Notes: generated by a model not told the origin, from the letters alone. DNA of 64,000 nt from Acidovorax sp. A79 (GCF_041154505.1 NZ_AP028672.1:5000501-5064500), one strand, 5' to 3'; positions 1-9,399 are shown, counted from the first letter of the stretch. Numbers and translations: made by a program.

Positions 1-4
1 GAGG

Positions 5-50
5 GTGGCGCTTGATATTCAATGGATTCTAGCTATCAATAGTGTAGCTT
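5..50 (+). repeat. dispersed repeat copy A
   Basis: A GGCGCTT block is followed by about 20 variable bases and an AGCTATCAATAGTGTAG tail. The same layout recurs about eleven times in this window. This copy lies upstream of the collagen-like gene. The rest of 51-403 holds no gene that I can support. Confidence 0.5.
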
Positions 51-403
51 TCCGGCACTCTGCTCCCACTCCGGTGGCGGCTGCGTGTGCGTCGTCTTTG
101 CCCGTCCGGTGGCCGCTGTGGCGGGCACGCATCAACGCGCCACCGTTGAACCGCCGGGGCGGGGTTCAGGCAGGGTTTTGGGTGGTCATTGTGAGAAAAT
201 GTTTCACCCATGGGGCCAGGGCCTGCGACCGTGATTCGGAATGCAAGCGCCCACCTGCGCGGCCGGGCCGGTGGGCGAGGGCGCAAGCCTGCCACGGCCG
301 CCCTCCAGGCGGGGTGTGCGGCCCCGCTGTAGTGGCGTGCCCGCGCGGCCGCCATCCCCCGTCTCCGCAAGGCAAGAAATCACCGAAGAAAGAGCTTCCG
401 ACC

Positions 404-2440
404 ATGTCCTCCCCGCGCGTTCATGCCAGCCCGTTGTTCCTCAGCCTGCTTGCGGCCGCGATGTGGGGCCCTGCCGCGCAGGCGGCGGACGTCACGATCC
501 GGCCGGCGGCGGGCTCGGGGTTTGCCGTCAAGGACGCCAGCGGAACGCAGATCCGCTTTCGCGTGGATGAGGGCGGCGCCATCGCCGCACCGGGGATCGG
601 GGCTTCCCCGGCGGTGGCCAACCGGGTGTGCTACGGAGCGGCCGGCGTGCTCGGTCCGTGCCAGGCTTCGGCCGTGGGGGCCACGGGCGCCACCGGCCCC
701 ACGGGGCCGACCGGACCCCAGGGGCCCGCGGGGGCCACCGGCGCCGCCGGCGGTGCGGGGCCTCAGGGGCTTCAGGGGCCTGTGGGGGCCACGGGGCCCG
801 CAGGCGCGGCAGGAACCACGGGCACCGCAGGCCCCGCCGGTGCGACGGGGGCCCCCGGGGCGGCCGGCTCGTTTGCGGGCAGCTACATGGGTGCCTGGTC
901 CGCGGCCACGGCCTATGCCTCCGGCACGCTGGTCAGCCAGGGCGGCTCGACCTACCTGCAGGTATCAGCTTCGGACTCGATCAACGCCGACCCTTCCGTG
1001 AGCCCCGCCGTCTGGGCGCTGGTGGCGCAGGCAGGCGCGGCTGGCGCCACGGGAGCGACGGGCGCCACCGGCTCCGCCGGCGTCGCAGGGGCGGCTGGCG
1101 CGGCCGGGCCAGCGGGTGCGGCCGGTCCCGCGGGAGCCACGGGCCCGGCCGGGGCCACCGGCGCGACGGGGGCCACTGGCGCCACGGGCGACCTAACGGG
1201 GGCCGTCCAGTTCGCGCCCGCCGTGCAGCAGGCTGCCACCACGTCCAGCGCGCTCGTCAACCTCAAGCTGGTCGGTGCCGCCACGCTGGGTTCGGCCGGC
1301 AATACGCCACTGCTGTCGCTGTCTGCCAGCGGCCTGTACCTGGATGGACAAAACCACGACAAGGAGCGTGTGCGTGTGGACAACGACGGCGCCATCCTGT
1401 CGGTGGGCGACTTTTCCAACGGCATGGGGGGCGCGCCGGCCGAAGGCCCGGGCACGCGGTTCCTGTGGTATCCGCAAAAAGCGTCCCTGCGCGCCGGGCA
1501 GATCGACGGCACCCAGTGGGACGACGCCAACATCGGCATGTATTCCACGGCGTTCGGCTACAACGCCAGGGCTTCGGGCGACTATGGCTTCGCCGTGGGG
1601 CAGGGTACGGTGGCTTCCAACGGCAACTCCGTGGCCATGGGGCTGTACAACGTCGCCTCCGGCTTCGCGTCGGTGGCGCTGGGGATGGGCGCGCATACCA
1701 ACGCGCGGCAAGGCTCGTTCGTTTTTGCCGACCGTTCGTTTTCCACCTTCTGCGACGGCGGCGTGTCCTGCTCGCCAGAAACCTACTTCCGCGCGGGGGT
1801 GAACAATTCCTTCAATGTGCGGGCCGCGGGCGGCGTGAACCTGTATACGAATGCCGCGGCCACCACCGGCCTGCGCATGAGCTATCTGTCCACCGGCGGG
1901 TCCAATTTCTACGGCAGCTTTGTGTGGACCGACCGCTCCAGCGATACCGCGATCACCCCGTCGGGCACGAACCAGGCCATCTTCCGGTCCTCGGGCGGCT
2001 TCACGATCTACACCGACGCGGGCCTGGCGGCCGGGGTCACGGTGGGCGCGGGGGGCGGCTCGTGGTCCTCCGTCTCCGACCGCAATCTCAAGGAGAACTT
2101 TGCGGCGGTCGATGGTGAAGACGTGTTGCGGCGCCTGCGCGCGGTGCCGGTGACCACCTGGAACTACAAGACAGAAGGCCTTGCGGTGCGCCACATGGGG
2201 CCCATGGCGCAGGATTTTTCCGCCGCTTTCCGCCTGGGGGACAGCGATACGAAAATTGCCACCATCGATCCTGACGGCGTGGCGCTGGCGGGTGTCCAGG
2301 CGCTGGACAAGCGCACGGTGGCGCAGCAGCAAAGGATCGATGCGCTCCAGAAGGACCTGCAGGCCAAGGAGGAGGCACTGGCCGCCATGGCCCAGCGCCT
2401 GCAGCGGCTGGAAAAGCTTCTCTCCCAGGCCAGGCCCTGA
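404..2440 (+). CDS. secreted collagen-like protein with C-terminal S74 chaperone domain
   Basis: A 678-residue secreted structural protein, probably a trimeric fibre. The reading frame is open from base 5, but the ATG at 404 is chosen because it starts a clear signal peptide (about residues 1-27, ending AQA). After a short N-domain come Gly-X-Y collagen repeats (about 92-155), a small module resembling a carbohydrate-binding module (about 156-208, with aromatic residues and a PAVW motif), a second collagen stretch (about 211-262), YadA-head-like repeats rich in ASG and ALG, then a Peptidase_S74 domain from about 558 (SDRNLKEN) and a coiled-coil tail. S74 domains of phage tailspikes help trimer folding and can release themselves by cleavage at the serine. 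Whether this copy cleaves is unknown. It stands alone, with no secretion genes nearby. Confidence 0.85.
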   Translation: MSSPRVHASPLFLSLLAAAMWGPAAQAADVTIRPAAGSGFAVKDASGTQIRFRVDEGGAIAAPGIGASPAVANRVCYGAAGVLGPCQASAVGATGATGPTGPTGPQGPAGATGAAGGAGPQGLQGPVGATGPAGAAGTTGTAGPAGATGAPGAAGSFAGSYMGAWSAATAYASGTLVSQGGSTYLQVSASDSINADPSVSPAVWALVAQAGAAGATGATGATGSAGVAGAAGAAGPAGAAGPAGATGPAGATGATGATGATGDLTGAVQFAPAVQQAATTSSALVNLKLVGAATLGSAGNTPLLSLSASGLYLDGQNHDKERVRVDNDGAILSVGDFSNGMGGAPAEGPGTRFLWYPQKASLRAGQIDGTQWDDANIGMYSTAFGYNARASGDYGFAVGQGTVASNGNSVAMGLYNVASGFASVALGMGAHTNARQGSFVFADRSFSTFCDGGVSCSPETYFRAGVNNSFNVRAAGGVNLYTNAAATTGLRMSYLSTGGSNFYGSFVWTDRSSDTAITPSGTNQAIFRSSGGFTIYTDAGLAAGVTVGAGGGSWSSVSDRNLKENFAAVDGEDVLRRLRAVPVTTWNYKTEGLAVRHMGPMAQDFSAAFRLGDSDTKIATIDPDGVALAGVQALDKRTVAQQQRIDALQKDLQAKEEALAAMAQRLQRLEKLLSQARP

Positions 2441-2697
2441 GGCGCGGGCGCAGCGGTGCGGACCAGGGCGCAGCAATTTGATACCTTGTGTGCGGGGGAA
2501 CGGGCTGCCCGCTGACATCGCCACCCCGCCATGCGGGCCATACTGCGAAGCCATCGCAATGGGCCGCCGCCGGCGACCCCGTTGCCTCGCGCAAGGGAAC
2601 TGCGGGCGGCCTGGCCCGTCACACCACTTCTTGGGCTGGCGCCCGCTTGCGGGCAGGCGCGGCCGATGATGATCCATGACACAAAAGGAGTGCCGGT

Positions 2698-3339
2698 TTG
2701 AGCTTTCCTTCGACCACCCCCATTGATCCAGGCGCCCTGGGCGCGCCTTCCTCCCGCGGATTTCCCGGCGGGGCGCCGGCTCTGCGCCGCGCCCGGACTT
2801 TCGTGGCGGCCCTGGCGGCAGGAGCCGCGGCGCTGGCCTTGCCAGGTTGCTCGGCCACGGGTGCCAAGACCTTCGCCGTGCCGGAGAACTTCGGATCGGT
2901 GGCCACCTACTCGCGCCTGTTCGATGCCACCCCGCAGCAGACCTGCGAGGCCTCGCGCCGCGCGCTGCTGAGCCAGGGCTACATCATCTCCACCCACCAG
3001 ACGGAGCTGGTGGAAGGCAAGAAGAGCTTCCAGCCGGAGGCCGAGTCGCACCTGCAGATGGTGGTGCGCGTGGTGTGCCTGCCGGAGGCCAGCGATGGCA
3101 AGGTGAGCCTGGGGTTCGTGACCGCGCTGCAGGACACCTATGCGCTGCGCAAGACCAACAACTCCGCCAGCGTGGGCGTGGGCGCCATCGGCTCGGTCTC
3201 GCTGCCGTTTTCCGCCAGCAGCGAATCGCTGGTCAAGGTGGGGAGCGAGACCATCTCCAAGGACACGTTCTACGAGAGCTTCTTTGACCTCGTCAAACGG
3301 TACCTGGCGATCGACCAGGCCCAGGCGGCCGGAGGCTGA
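2698..3339 (+). CDS. DUF2242-type lipoprotein
   Basis: A predicted outer-membrane or periplasmic lipoprotein of 213 residues. The start is a TTG at 2698, supported by a strong AAAGGAG ribosome site at 2684-2690. The N-terminus has a long polar leader, a hydrophobic segment and a lipobox ending LPGC at about residue 51. The remainder has the look of the DUF2242 family, whose function is not established; this assignment is from memory of the family. The leader before the hydrophobic stretch is longer than usual, so a later start is possible but has no better ribosome site. No obvious operon partner. Confidence 0.75.
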   Translation: MSFPSTTPIDPGALGAPSSRGFPGGAPALRRARTFVAALAAGAAALALPGCSATGAKTFAVPENFGSVATYSRLFDATPQQTCEASRRALLSQGYIISTHQTELVEGKKSFQPEAESHLQMVVRVVCLPEASDGKVSLGFVTALQDTYALRKTNNSASVGVGAIGSVSLPFSASSESLVKVGSETISKDTFYESFFDLVKRYLAIDQAQAAGG

Positions 3340-3387
3340 GGCCCCTTGCGGGATGCGCGCGGGGCCCGGCGAAGCCGGGCGGCGGCC

Positions 3388-3927
3388 TCACTGCCCGCGC
3401 CAGCGCGCCACCTGCTCCCATCCCGCGGGCCAGTCGCCCAGGCCGCTGTCGGCATTCACATGGCCGAGCGCGCCCAGCACCACGTGTTCGGCGTTCCACG
3501 CGCCCGCGCACCGCGCCGAAAAACCGGGGGTGGAGTAGGGATCGCTGGTACTGCTCATCAGCATGAGCCTGTGCATTGTCGGCAGCGCGGCGGGCAGCGG
3601 GAAGAAGCCCCGGGCATCGGCGGGAAACGCCGGGCCCTCGGGGTCGGGCACGGCCACCAGCAGCAGGGCGTGCAGCGGCCGGTGGTGGCGTGCGGCCCAG
3701 TGCACCGCCACCAGGCAGCCCAGGCTGTGGGCGACCAGGATGGGGGGCTGCGCCGCCGCCGCGATGGCGTCGTCGAGCGCCTGTACCCACGCGTCGCACA
3801 CGGGGTGATCCCAGTCCGCCTGCTCCACGCGCGCCACGTCCGCGTGCCGGGTTTGCCACAATGACTGCCAATGCCCGGGGCCGGAGTTGTGGATGCCGGG
3901 AATGAGCAAAACAGGTCGCGTCGCCAT
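3388..3927 (-). CDS. RBBP9/YdeN-type serine hydrolase
   Basis: A small alpha/beta hydrolase of 179 residues of the RBBP9/YdeN family (intracellular serine hydrolases of unclear substrate). The N-terminus shows the family's LIPGIHNSGPGHW motif. The nucleophile elbow is HSLGC, and late Asp (DPYS) and His (LGHVN) residues fit the triad. The ATG at 3927 is chosen because AAGGA lies just upstream; an upstream in-frame start would add an 11-residue non-conserved leader. It is convergent with the lipoprotein gene. Confidence 0.85.
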   Translation of the reverse strand: MATRPVLLIPGIHNSGPGHWQSLWQTRHADVARVEQADWDHPVCDAWVQALDDAIAAAAQPPILVAHSLGCLVAVHWAARHHRPLHALLLVAVPDPEGPAFPADARGFFPLPAALPTMHRLMLMSSTSDPYSTPGFSARCAGAWNAEHVVLGALGHVNADSGLGDWPAGWEQVARWRGQ

Positions 3928-4058
3928 TGGTGTTCCTTGTCGTGAAAGCAGATCCATCACTGCCCCCCGACGATAGGAAAATCATGCCGCCGCGGCCAGC
4001 GGGCTTCATCGGAAAGCGCGCCCCCAAACCTTGAAAGCATCGCAAAGGAACCATCCCC

Positions 4059-4496
4059 GTGGAACTGGACAAGAAAGACCGGCAGATCCTCATGGCCCTG
4101 CAGGACGATGCGCGGCAGAGCCTGTCGGCGCTGGGCAAGAAGATCGGCCTGTCGCAGCCGGCGATGAGCGAGCGCGTGAAGAAGCTCGAGGACGCGGGGG
4201 TGATCTCGGGCTACGCGGCGCGCATCGACCTGGCCGCCGTGGGCCTGGGCCTGCAGGCCGTGGTGCGGGTGCGCACCACGCACGAGCACATCAAGCGCTA
4301 CGTGCAGCTGTTCCAGTCCATGCCCGAAGTGCTGGATGCCGTGCGCGTGACGGGCGAGGACTGCTTCGTGGTGCGTTGCGCCTTCGGCCAGCCCGCCGAC
4401 CTGGAGCGCGTGGTCGATGCGCTGGCGGCCCATGGCAGCGTGTCCACATCGCTGGTGCTGTCCCATCCCGTGCACAAGGCGGTGCCGCTGGCGTGA
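4059..4496 (+). CDS. Lrp/AsnC family transcriptional regulator
   Basis: A 145-residue Lrp/AsnC regulator. An N-terminal winged helix (about 1-60, with the recognition segment LSQPAMSERVKKLE) is followed by a RAM/AsnC effector domain (about 65-140). The family senses amino acids and forms octamers or dimers on DNA. The start is GTG at 4059 with AAAGGAA at 4044-4050. It faces away from the hydrolase gene across about 130 bases. It may control that gene or distant targets, and the effector cannot be read from the sequence. Confidence 0.9.
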   Translation: MELDKKDRQILMALQDDARQSLSALGKKIGLSQPAMSERVKKLEDAGVISGYAARIDLAAVGLGLQAVVRVRTTHEHIKRYVQLFQSMPEVLDAVRVTGEDCFVVRCAFGQPADLERVVDALAAHGSVSTSLVLSHPVHKAVPLA

Positions 4497-4523
4497 GGGG
4501 ACGTGCAAGACGGGACGGCTTGC

Positions 4524-4567
4524 GGCGCTTTCAGTATCAATCTAGGTTGCTATATAAAATATAGCAA
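4524..4567 (+). repeat. dispersed repeat copy B with perfect hairpin tail
   Basis: A GGCGCTTT block is followed by TTGCTATAT (4547-4555), AAA and ATATAGCAA (4559-4567), a perfect 9-base inverted repeat. It sits between two convergent genes, where it could also act as a bidirectional transcription end. The layout matches the other dispersed repeats. Confidence 0.55.
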
Positions 4568-4576
4568 ATCTTGCCT

Positions 4577-5119
4577 CTACGGCCGCGGCACCTCGTAGCG
4601 CAGCTCCGCGAAGATGCCGCCCAGCGTGGTCACGGACTTCAGGCGCAGCGTGGGCTGCACGATGGACCGCGGAAACAGCGGCGCGCCCGCGCCCAGCGTG
4701 ACCGGTGCGATCTGCACGATCAGCTCGTCCAGCAGGCCCGCGTCATGGAACTGCCCCACGAGTTCGCCGCCACCCACGATCCACACATTGCGCCCTGCTG
4801 CGGCCCGCGCCATGGCCTGGTGCACGGGCCGCACGTCGCCCTGCACAAAGCGCACGTCGGCACCGGGAATCGCGCGCAGCCTGCGCGAACTGAACACCCA
4901 CGTGGGCTGCGGGTAGGGCCAGGGCTGGCCCGCGTCGATGGCATTTCTGAGCATCCATTCGTAGGTGTGCGAGCCCATGGCCAGCGCGCCCACATCGCGG
5001 ATGAAAGCGGGGTAGCTGGAGCCCTCGATCTCGCCAAACTGCAGCAGCCAGCCGAGGTCGTGGTCGGGCGTGGCGAGGAAGCCGTCGAGGCTGGAGGCGC
5101 CATAGAACTGGGTGGTCAC
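4577..5119 (-). CDS. dihydrofolate reductase family protein (RibD C-domain)
   Basis: A 180-residue protein of the RibD C-terminal/dihydrofolate-reductase-like family. It has an N-terminal SLDGFLA motif, MGSHTYEWM in the middle, and a nucleotide-binding VGGGELVGQ loop at about 120. The family reduces pterin- or pyrimidine-like substrates with NADPH, but standalone members such as this are mostly uncharacterised. The start is GTG at 5119 with GGAAGGAA directly upstream. The in-frame ATG at 5242 would add 41 residues of non-conserved sequence and was rejected. Confidence 0.85.
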   Translation of the reverse strand: MTTQFYGASSLDGFLATPDHDLGWLLQFGEIEGSSYPAFIRDVGALAMGSHTYEWMLRNAIDAGQPWPYPQPTWVFSSRRLRAIPGADVRFVQGDVRPVHQAMARAAAGRNVWIVGGGELVGQFHDAGLLDELIVQIAPVTLGAGAPLFPRSIVQPTLRLKSVTTLGGIFAELRYEVPRP

Positions 5120-5280
5120 GCGGATTCCTTCCGGTCGGTGGGTGGCCCTGCACTGTAGTGCGCGCTGGTGACAGCGTACTGGCAGCAATGGTGCGTTGCG
5201 CGCGGCCTCGCGGGGCCCTTGAAACCCCGTTCGCGCGGGCACGCGAATAGCGCGAGGAGCCGATGGAGTGAATTTTTAGA

Positions 5281-5298
5281 AATTGTATTGAGACAATT
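5281..5298. promoter_or_regulatory. operator-like inverted repeat upstream of the catabolic operon
   Basis: AATTGT and ACAATT arms (perfect 6-base inverted repeat) flank a 6-base spacer ATTGAG. A TTGACA-like hexamer follows at 5310. A close relative of the sequence lies at 12287-12304, at the far end of the same gene cluster. An IclR site is plausible but inferred. Confidence 0.45.
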
Positions 5299-5369
5299 GA
5301 TAGTCGTATTTGACAATTAATGTCGAAGAATCGAGACTGCATGCACCGACACACAGAGCCCATGCAGCC

Positions 5370-6920
5370 ATGAAACGCCTGACCGACTACGCCAGCTACG
5401 CCGATGCCCAGAGCCACTTCGCGACCGAGCGCCTGTGGGATCTTTTCGATGGGGACCGCACTGCGTTCAACATCGCCCATGAGTGCGTGGACCGCCATGC
5501 CGGTGCGGGCCGCGATGCGGTGATCGTCTGCCGCGCCGATGGCGTGGACGAAACCATCACCTTCGACGAACTCTCGCGGGATTCGGCCCGTTTCGCACAC
5601 TTCCTCGAAGGCCGCGGCGTGCAGCGCGGCGACCGTGTGGCGATCATGCTGGAGCCCTCGCGGGCGTTCTACACGGCGATGTTCGGCGTGATAAAGCGGG
5701 GCGCCATCGCCGTGCCGCTGTTCACGCTGTTCGGCCCCGACGGCGTGCGCCTGCGGGTGGGCGACTGCAAGCCGAGCCTGCTCATTACCAACGAGGAAAA
5801 GCGCGGGGTCGTCGAGGGCCTGGGCACCACCGCGTTCGAGGTCTTCGATGACGCGCTGTGGCAGCAGCTGCTGGCGCTGCCTGCCACCTACGCCAGCACG
5901 TCGCGGGCCGACGACCTGGCCGTGTTCCAGTACACGTCCGGCACCACGCGGGAGCTGCCCGAGGCCGTGAAGCACACCCACAAGGCGCTGGTCACGCTGA
6001 TGGTGGCCGCGCTGTACGGCACGGGGCTGCGCCCCGGCGACCGCTTCATGTGCCCGTCGTCCCCCGCCTGGGGGCACGGCCTGTGGCATGGCACGCTGGC
6101 GCCGCTGGCGCTGGGCCTGACGATCGGCAGCTACAGCGGCCGGTTCAACGCCGAGCGGCTGCTGCAGGCGCTGTCGGCCCACCGCTTCAACAACATGTCG
6201 GCCGCCGCCACGCACTACCGCATGATGAAGAACTGCGGCAAGGCGGGTGACCACGCCTATCACTTCACGAAGCTGTCGTTCACCGGCGAGCCCATCGACG
6301 ACGACACGGCCGACTTCGTGCACGAGCGCTTTGGCCTGGAGGTGTGCAGCATGTACGGCACGACCGAGATCGGCGTGGTGCTGGTGAGCTACCCCGGCGC
6401 CAGCGACTTCCCGGTCAAGCGCGGCTCGCTCGGCAAGGCCGTGCCCGGCACCCGGGTCGAGGTGCACGACGCGCAGGGGCACATCTGCCCGCCGGGCACC
6501 ACGGGGCAGCTCATGGTCTTGCGGCGCGGCCAGTGGATACCCACCAAGGACCTGGGCCGCACCGACGAGGACGGCTATTTCTTCCACGGCGGCCGTGCCG
6601 ACGACGTGATCATTTCCGCGGGCTGGACCATGAGCGCGGTGGAGATCGAGAACGTCATCCTTATGCACGAGGACGTGCTCGAAGCTGCCGTGATCGGCGT
6701 GCCCGACGCACTGCGCGGGCAGGTCGTCAAGGCCTTCGTCGTGTCAGGCCGCGAGCGCAGCGAGGGCTTCATCGACGAGATCCAGAACCTTGTCAGGACC
6801 AAGCTCAGCCAGCACGAATACCCGCGCCACATCGCGTTCGTGGCGGAGCTGCCCAAGACCCCCGCCGGCAAGGTGCACCGCAAGGTCTTGCGGGAGCGCG
6901 AAGCGGTGGCCTGCGCCTGA
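5370..6920 (+). CDS. acyl-CoA synthetase (AMP-forming)
   Basis: A 516-residue ANL-superfamily ligase predicted to activate a carboxylic acid to its CoA ester through an acyl-adenylate. Visible motifs are the P-loop-like YTSGTTRELPEAVKHTHKA (about 192-210), YGTTE (about 330), the hinge DLGRTDEDGYFFHGGRADD and the C-terminal lysine region AGKVHRK. The P-loop departs from the usual TGxPKG, as discussed in the findings. ATG 5370 is preferred over an upstream in-frame start at 5310 because homology-like sequence begins there; the ribosome site is weak. It leads a four-gene rightward operon with the dehydratase, CoA transferase and Bug protein. The substrate is unknown. Confidence 0.88.
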   Translation: MKRLTDYASYADAQSHFATERLWDLFDGDRTAFNIAHECVDRHAGAGRDAVIVCRADGVDETITFDELSRDSARFAHFLEGRGVQRGDRVAIMLEPSRAFYTAMFGVIKRGAIAVPLFTLFGPDGVRLRVGDCKPSLLITNEEKRGVVEGLGTTAFEVFDDALWQQLLALPATYASTSRADDLAVFQYTSGTTRELPEAVKHTHKALVTLMVAALYGTGLRPGDRFMCPSSPAWGHGLWHGTLAPLALGLTIGSYSGRFNAERLLQALSAHRFNNMSAAATHYRMMKNCGKAGDHAYHFTKLSFTGEPIDDDTADFVHERFGLEVCSMYGTTEIGVVLVSYPGASDFPVKRGSLGKAVPGTRVEVHDAQGHICPPGTTGQLMVLRRGQWIPTKDLGRTDEDGYFFHGGRADDVIISAGWTMSAVEIENVILMHEDVLEAAVIGVPDALRGQVVKAFVVSGRERSEGFIDEIQNLVRTKLSQHEYPRHIAFVAELPKTPAGKVHRKVLREREAVACA

Positions 6921-7010
6921 GCACCCCGCCACCCGCGGTCCCTTCTTCCCTCCGTCTGTCCGTCCATCCATCCATTCATTCACCACCACCACCCCAAGGA
7001 GACTCCACCC

Positions 7011-8156
7011 ATGTCCATTGCCACCACCCCGCAGCGCAGCTTTCCCAAGATCACCGACAGCGGCCTCGATGAACTGCGCGAGCGCATCGGCATCAAGATC
7101 GGCCAGACCGCCGAGCCCTGGTGCCACGAGGCCACGCGCGACAACATCCGCCACTACGCGCACGGCATCGGCGACGACAACCCCCTGTGGTGCGACCCCG
7201 ACTACGCGGCCAGGAGCCACTACGGCGGCATCGTCGCGCTGCCCAGCTTCCTGTTCGCCACCAGCCGCATCGTGTCGGGCTATGTGGGCGGCCTGCCGGG
7301 CGTGCACGCCATGTGGTCGGGTGCGGACTGGACCTGGCACAAGCCCGTGCGCCGCAACGACGTGATCTCGACCGAGGCCTCGCTCAAGGACCTGATCGAG
7401 CACCAGACGCGTTTTGCCGGCCGGGCCATCCAGCAGATCTACCATGTGGACTTCTTCAACCAGGACGGCGACAAGGTGGCCGAGGCCGACAGCTGGTGCT
7501 TTCGCACCGAGCGCGACCATGCGCGGGAGCAGGGCAGCAAATACCAGAACGTGCGCGAACGCGGCCCGCGCCAGTACACCGACGAAGAGTTGAACGAGGC
7601 CTACAAGCTCTACCGCAACGAGGAAGTGCGCGGCGCCACGCCCCGCTACTGGGACGACGTGAACGTGGGCGACGAGCTGCCCACCATGTTCAAGGGGCCG
7701 ATGACCGTGACCGGCTTCATCGCCTACGCGCAGGGCTGGGGCGGCCTGTACATCCGCGCCAACAAGCTGGCCTGGAAGCTGATCGACGCGCACCCGGGCG
7801 TGGGCATCAAGAACCGCTTCGGCATCCCGGACGTGCCCGAGCGCGTGCACTGGGAAGAAGACTTCGCGCTCGAAGTGGGCGCGCCCGGCGCGTACGACTA
7901 CGGCCCCGAGCGCACCTCGTGGCTCACGCACCACCTCACCAACTGGATGGGCGACACGGGTTTCCTGCACAAGGCCAGCTGCAAGATCCGCCGCCACAAC
8001 CCCGAGGGCGACATGCTCTTCATCAAGGGCAAGGTCACGCGCAAGTTCGAGGAGGGCGGCAAGCACCTGATCGAGATCGCACAGGAGGCGCACAACCAGG
8101 ACGGCGAGCTGTCGGTGCTTGGCGGTGGCGTGGTGGTGTTGCCCCGCCGCGGGTGA
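7011..8156 (+). CDS. MaoC/FAS1-like double-hotdog dehydratase
   Basis: A 381-residue protein with two hotdog folds: an N-terminal FAS1-like dehydratase domain (about 20-165) and a C-terminal MaoC-like domain (about 220-375). Such proteins hydrate or dehydrate enoyl-/hydroxyacyl-CoA esters. The segment HYAHGIGDDNPLW matches the hydratase region of the family. ATG 7011 has AAGGAGA about eight bases upstream. It lies between an acyl-CoA ligase and a CoA transferase, so it probably acts on the same CoA-bound acid. Confidence 0.85.
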   Translation: MSIATTPQRSFPKITDSGLDELRERIGIKIGQTAEPWCHEATRDNIRHYAHGIGDDNPLWCDPDYAARSHYGGIVALPSFLFATSRIVSGYVGGLPGVHAMWSGADWTWHKPVRRNDVISTEASLKDLIEHQTRFAGRAIQQIYHVDFFNQDGDKVAEADSWCFRTERDHAREQGSKYQNVRERGPRQYTDEELNEAYKLYRNEEVRGATPRYWDDVNVGDELPTMFKGPMTVTGFIAYAQGWGGLYIRANKLAWKLIDAHPGVGIKNRFGIPDVPERVHWEEDFALEVGAPGAYDYGPERTSWLTHHLTNWMGDTGFLHKASCKIRRHNPEGDMLFIKGKVTRKFEEGGKHLIEIAQEAHNQDGELSVLGGGVVVLPRRG

Positions 8157-8164
8157 ATAGCAGC

Positions 8165-9367
8165 ATGACAAGCTTCAGCGCCCCGGCGCTGGAAGGCCTG
8201 CGGGTGGTGGACCTCACCCGCGTGCTCGCAGGCCCCCTATGCACCCAGATGCTCGCCGACAATGGCGCCCAGGTGGTCAAGATCGAGCCGCCAGGGGGCG
8301 ACGAGACCCGGCACCTCGGACCGCCATACGACGACATGGGCCACTCCGCGTACTTCGCCGCGCTGAACCGGGGCAAGAGGGCCATCAGCCTGGACCTGAG
8401 CCAGCCCGACGCGCACGAGGTGCTGCACCGCCTGCTGCGGGATGCCGATGTGCTGGTGGAGAACTTCCTGCCCGGCACCATGGAGAAATGGGGCCTGGGC
8501 TACGAAGACGTGCTGGCCGAACGCTACCCGCGCCTCATCTACTGCGCCATCTCGGGCTTTGGCCGCGACGGGCCGCTGGGCGGCCTGCCGGGCTACGACG
8601 CGGTGCTGCAGGCGCAGTGCGGCCTGATGAGCATCAACGGCGAATCGGCCACGGGCGCCACGCGCATGGGCATTCCCATCGTGGACCATCTGACGGGCTA
8701 TGTGGCGCTCACCGGCATCCTCATGGCCCTGTGCAGCCGGCACAAAAGCGGTGCCGGGCAGCGGGTGGAGGCCACGCTCTACGACACGGCGCTGAGCCTG
8801 CTGCTGCCGCATGCATCGAACTGGTTCGCGTCGAAGAAGGCCCCGGGCCTGCTGGGCAGCGCGCACCCCAACATCGCCCCGTACGACAAGTTCAGGGCGC
8901 GCGACGGGCATGTGTTCATCGGTATCCTCAACGATGGTCAATTCCGCCGTTTCAGCCAGCACATCGGTTGCCCGGGCCTGCCCGAGGATCCCCGGTTCCA
9001 CGCCAACGCAGACCGCATCGCGCACCGCCAGGCGCTCAAGGACATCATCGAGTCCGCGATTGCCACGCAAGACTGCGAGCCGCTGTGCGAGGCGCTGATG
9101 CGTGTGGGGGTGCCCGCCGGGGTGGTGAACGACGTGCCGCAGGCGTTGGCCCAGGCGCACTGCGCGCACCGCGAGATGGTCATCCGGCAGGGCGCGTTCA
9201 CGGCGCTGCGTGGCCCGGCGCGGCTGTACGGCACCCCGGCCCTGCCGGGAGCGCCGCCCCCGGCTTTCAGCCAGCATGCCGACGAGGTGCTGGCCGATCT
9301 CGGATTCAATGACGCCCAGAGGCGGGACCTGTATACCCGGGGTGTCGCGCGCACCCGCCCTCTCTGA
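8165..9367 (+). CDS. CaiB/BaiF family CoA transferase
   Basis: A 400-residue class III CoA transferase that moves CoA between carboxylic acids. The N-terminus reads LRVVDLTRVLAGP and KIEPPGGDETR, typical of the family; the candidate catalytic aspartate is in GIPIVDHLTGY (about residue 175). A start at 8165 leaves eight bases after the dehydratase stop, so the two genes are likely co-transcribed. Together with the ligase this gives two routes to the CoA ester. The substrate cannot be read from the sequence. Confidence 0.92.
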   Translation: MTSFSAPALEGLRVVDLTRVLAGPLCTQMLADNGAQVVKIEPPGGDETRHLGPPYDDMGHSAYFAALNRGKRAISLDLSQPDAHEVLHRLLRDADVLVENFLPGTMEKWGLGYEDVLAERYPRLIYCAISGFGRDGPLGGLPGYDAVLQAQCGLMSINGESATGATRMGIPIVDHLTGYVALTGILMALCSRHKSGAGQRVEATLYDTALSLLLPHASNWFASKKAPGLLGSAHPNIAPYDKFRARDGHVFIGILNDGQFRRFSQHIGCPGLPEDPRFHANADRIAHRQALKDIIESAIATQDCEPLCEALMRVGVPAGVVNDVPQALAQAHCAHREMVIRQGAFTALRGPARLYGTPALPGAPPPAFSQHADEVLADLGFNDAQRRDLYTRGVARTRPL

Positions 9368-9399
9368 TCTGCAGAGCACAAAAAATAAAGGAGACAAGC

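Noticed and set aside
1193..2677. A 494-residue open frame on the minus strand
   Set aside because: It is antisense to the collagen-like gene. High-GC codon bias opens such frames, and the residues are low complexity.
5310..5369. Upstream start for the acyl-CoA ligase
   Set aside because: It lies in the presumed promoter region next to the operator-like repeat and adds non-conserved residues.
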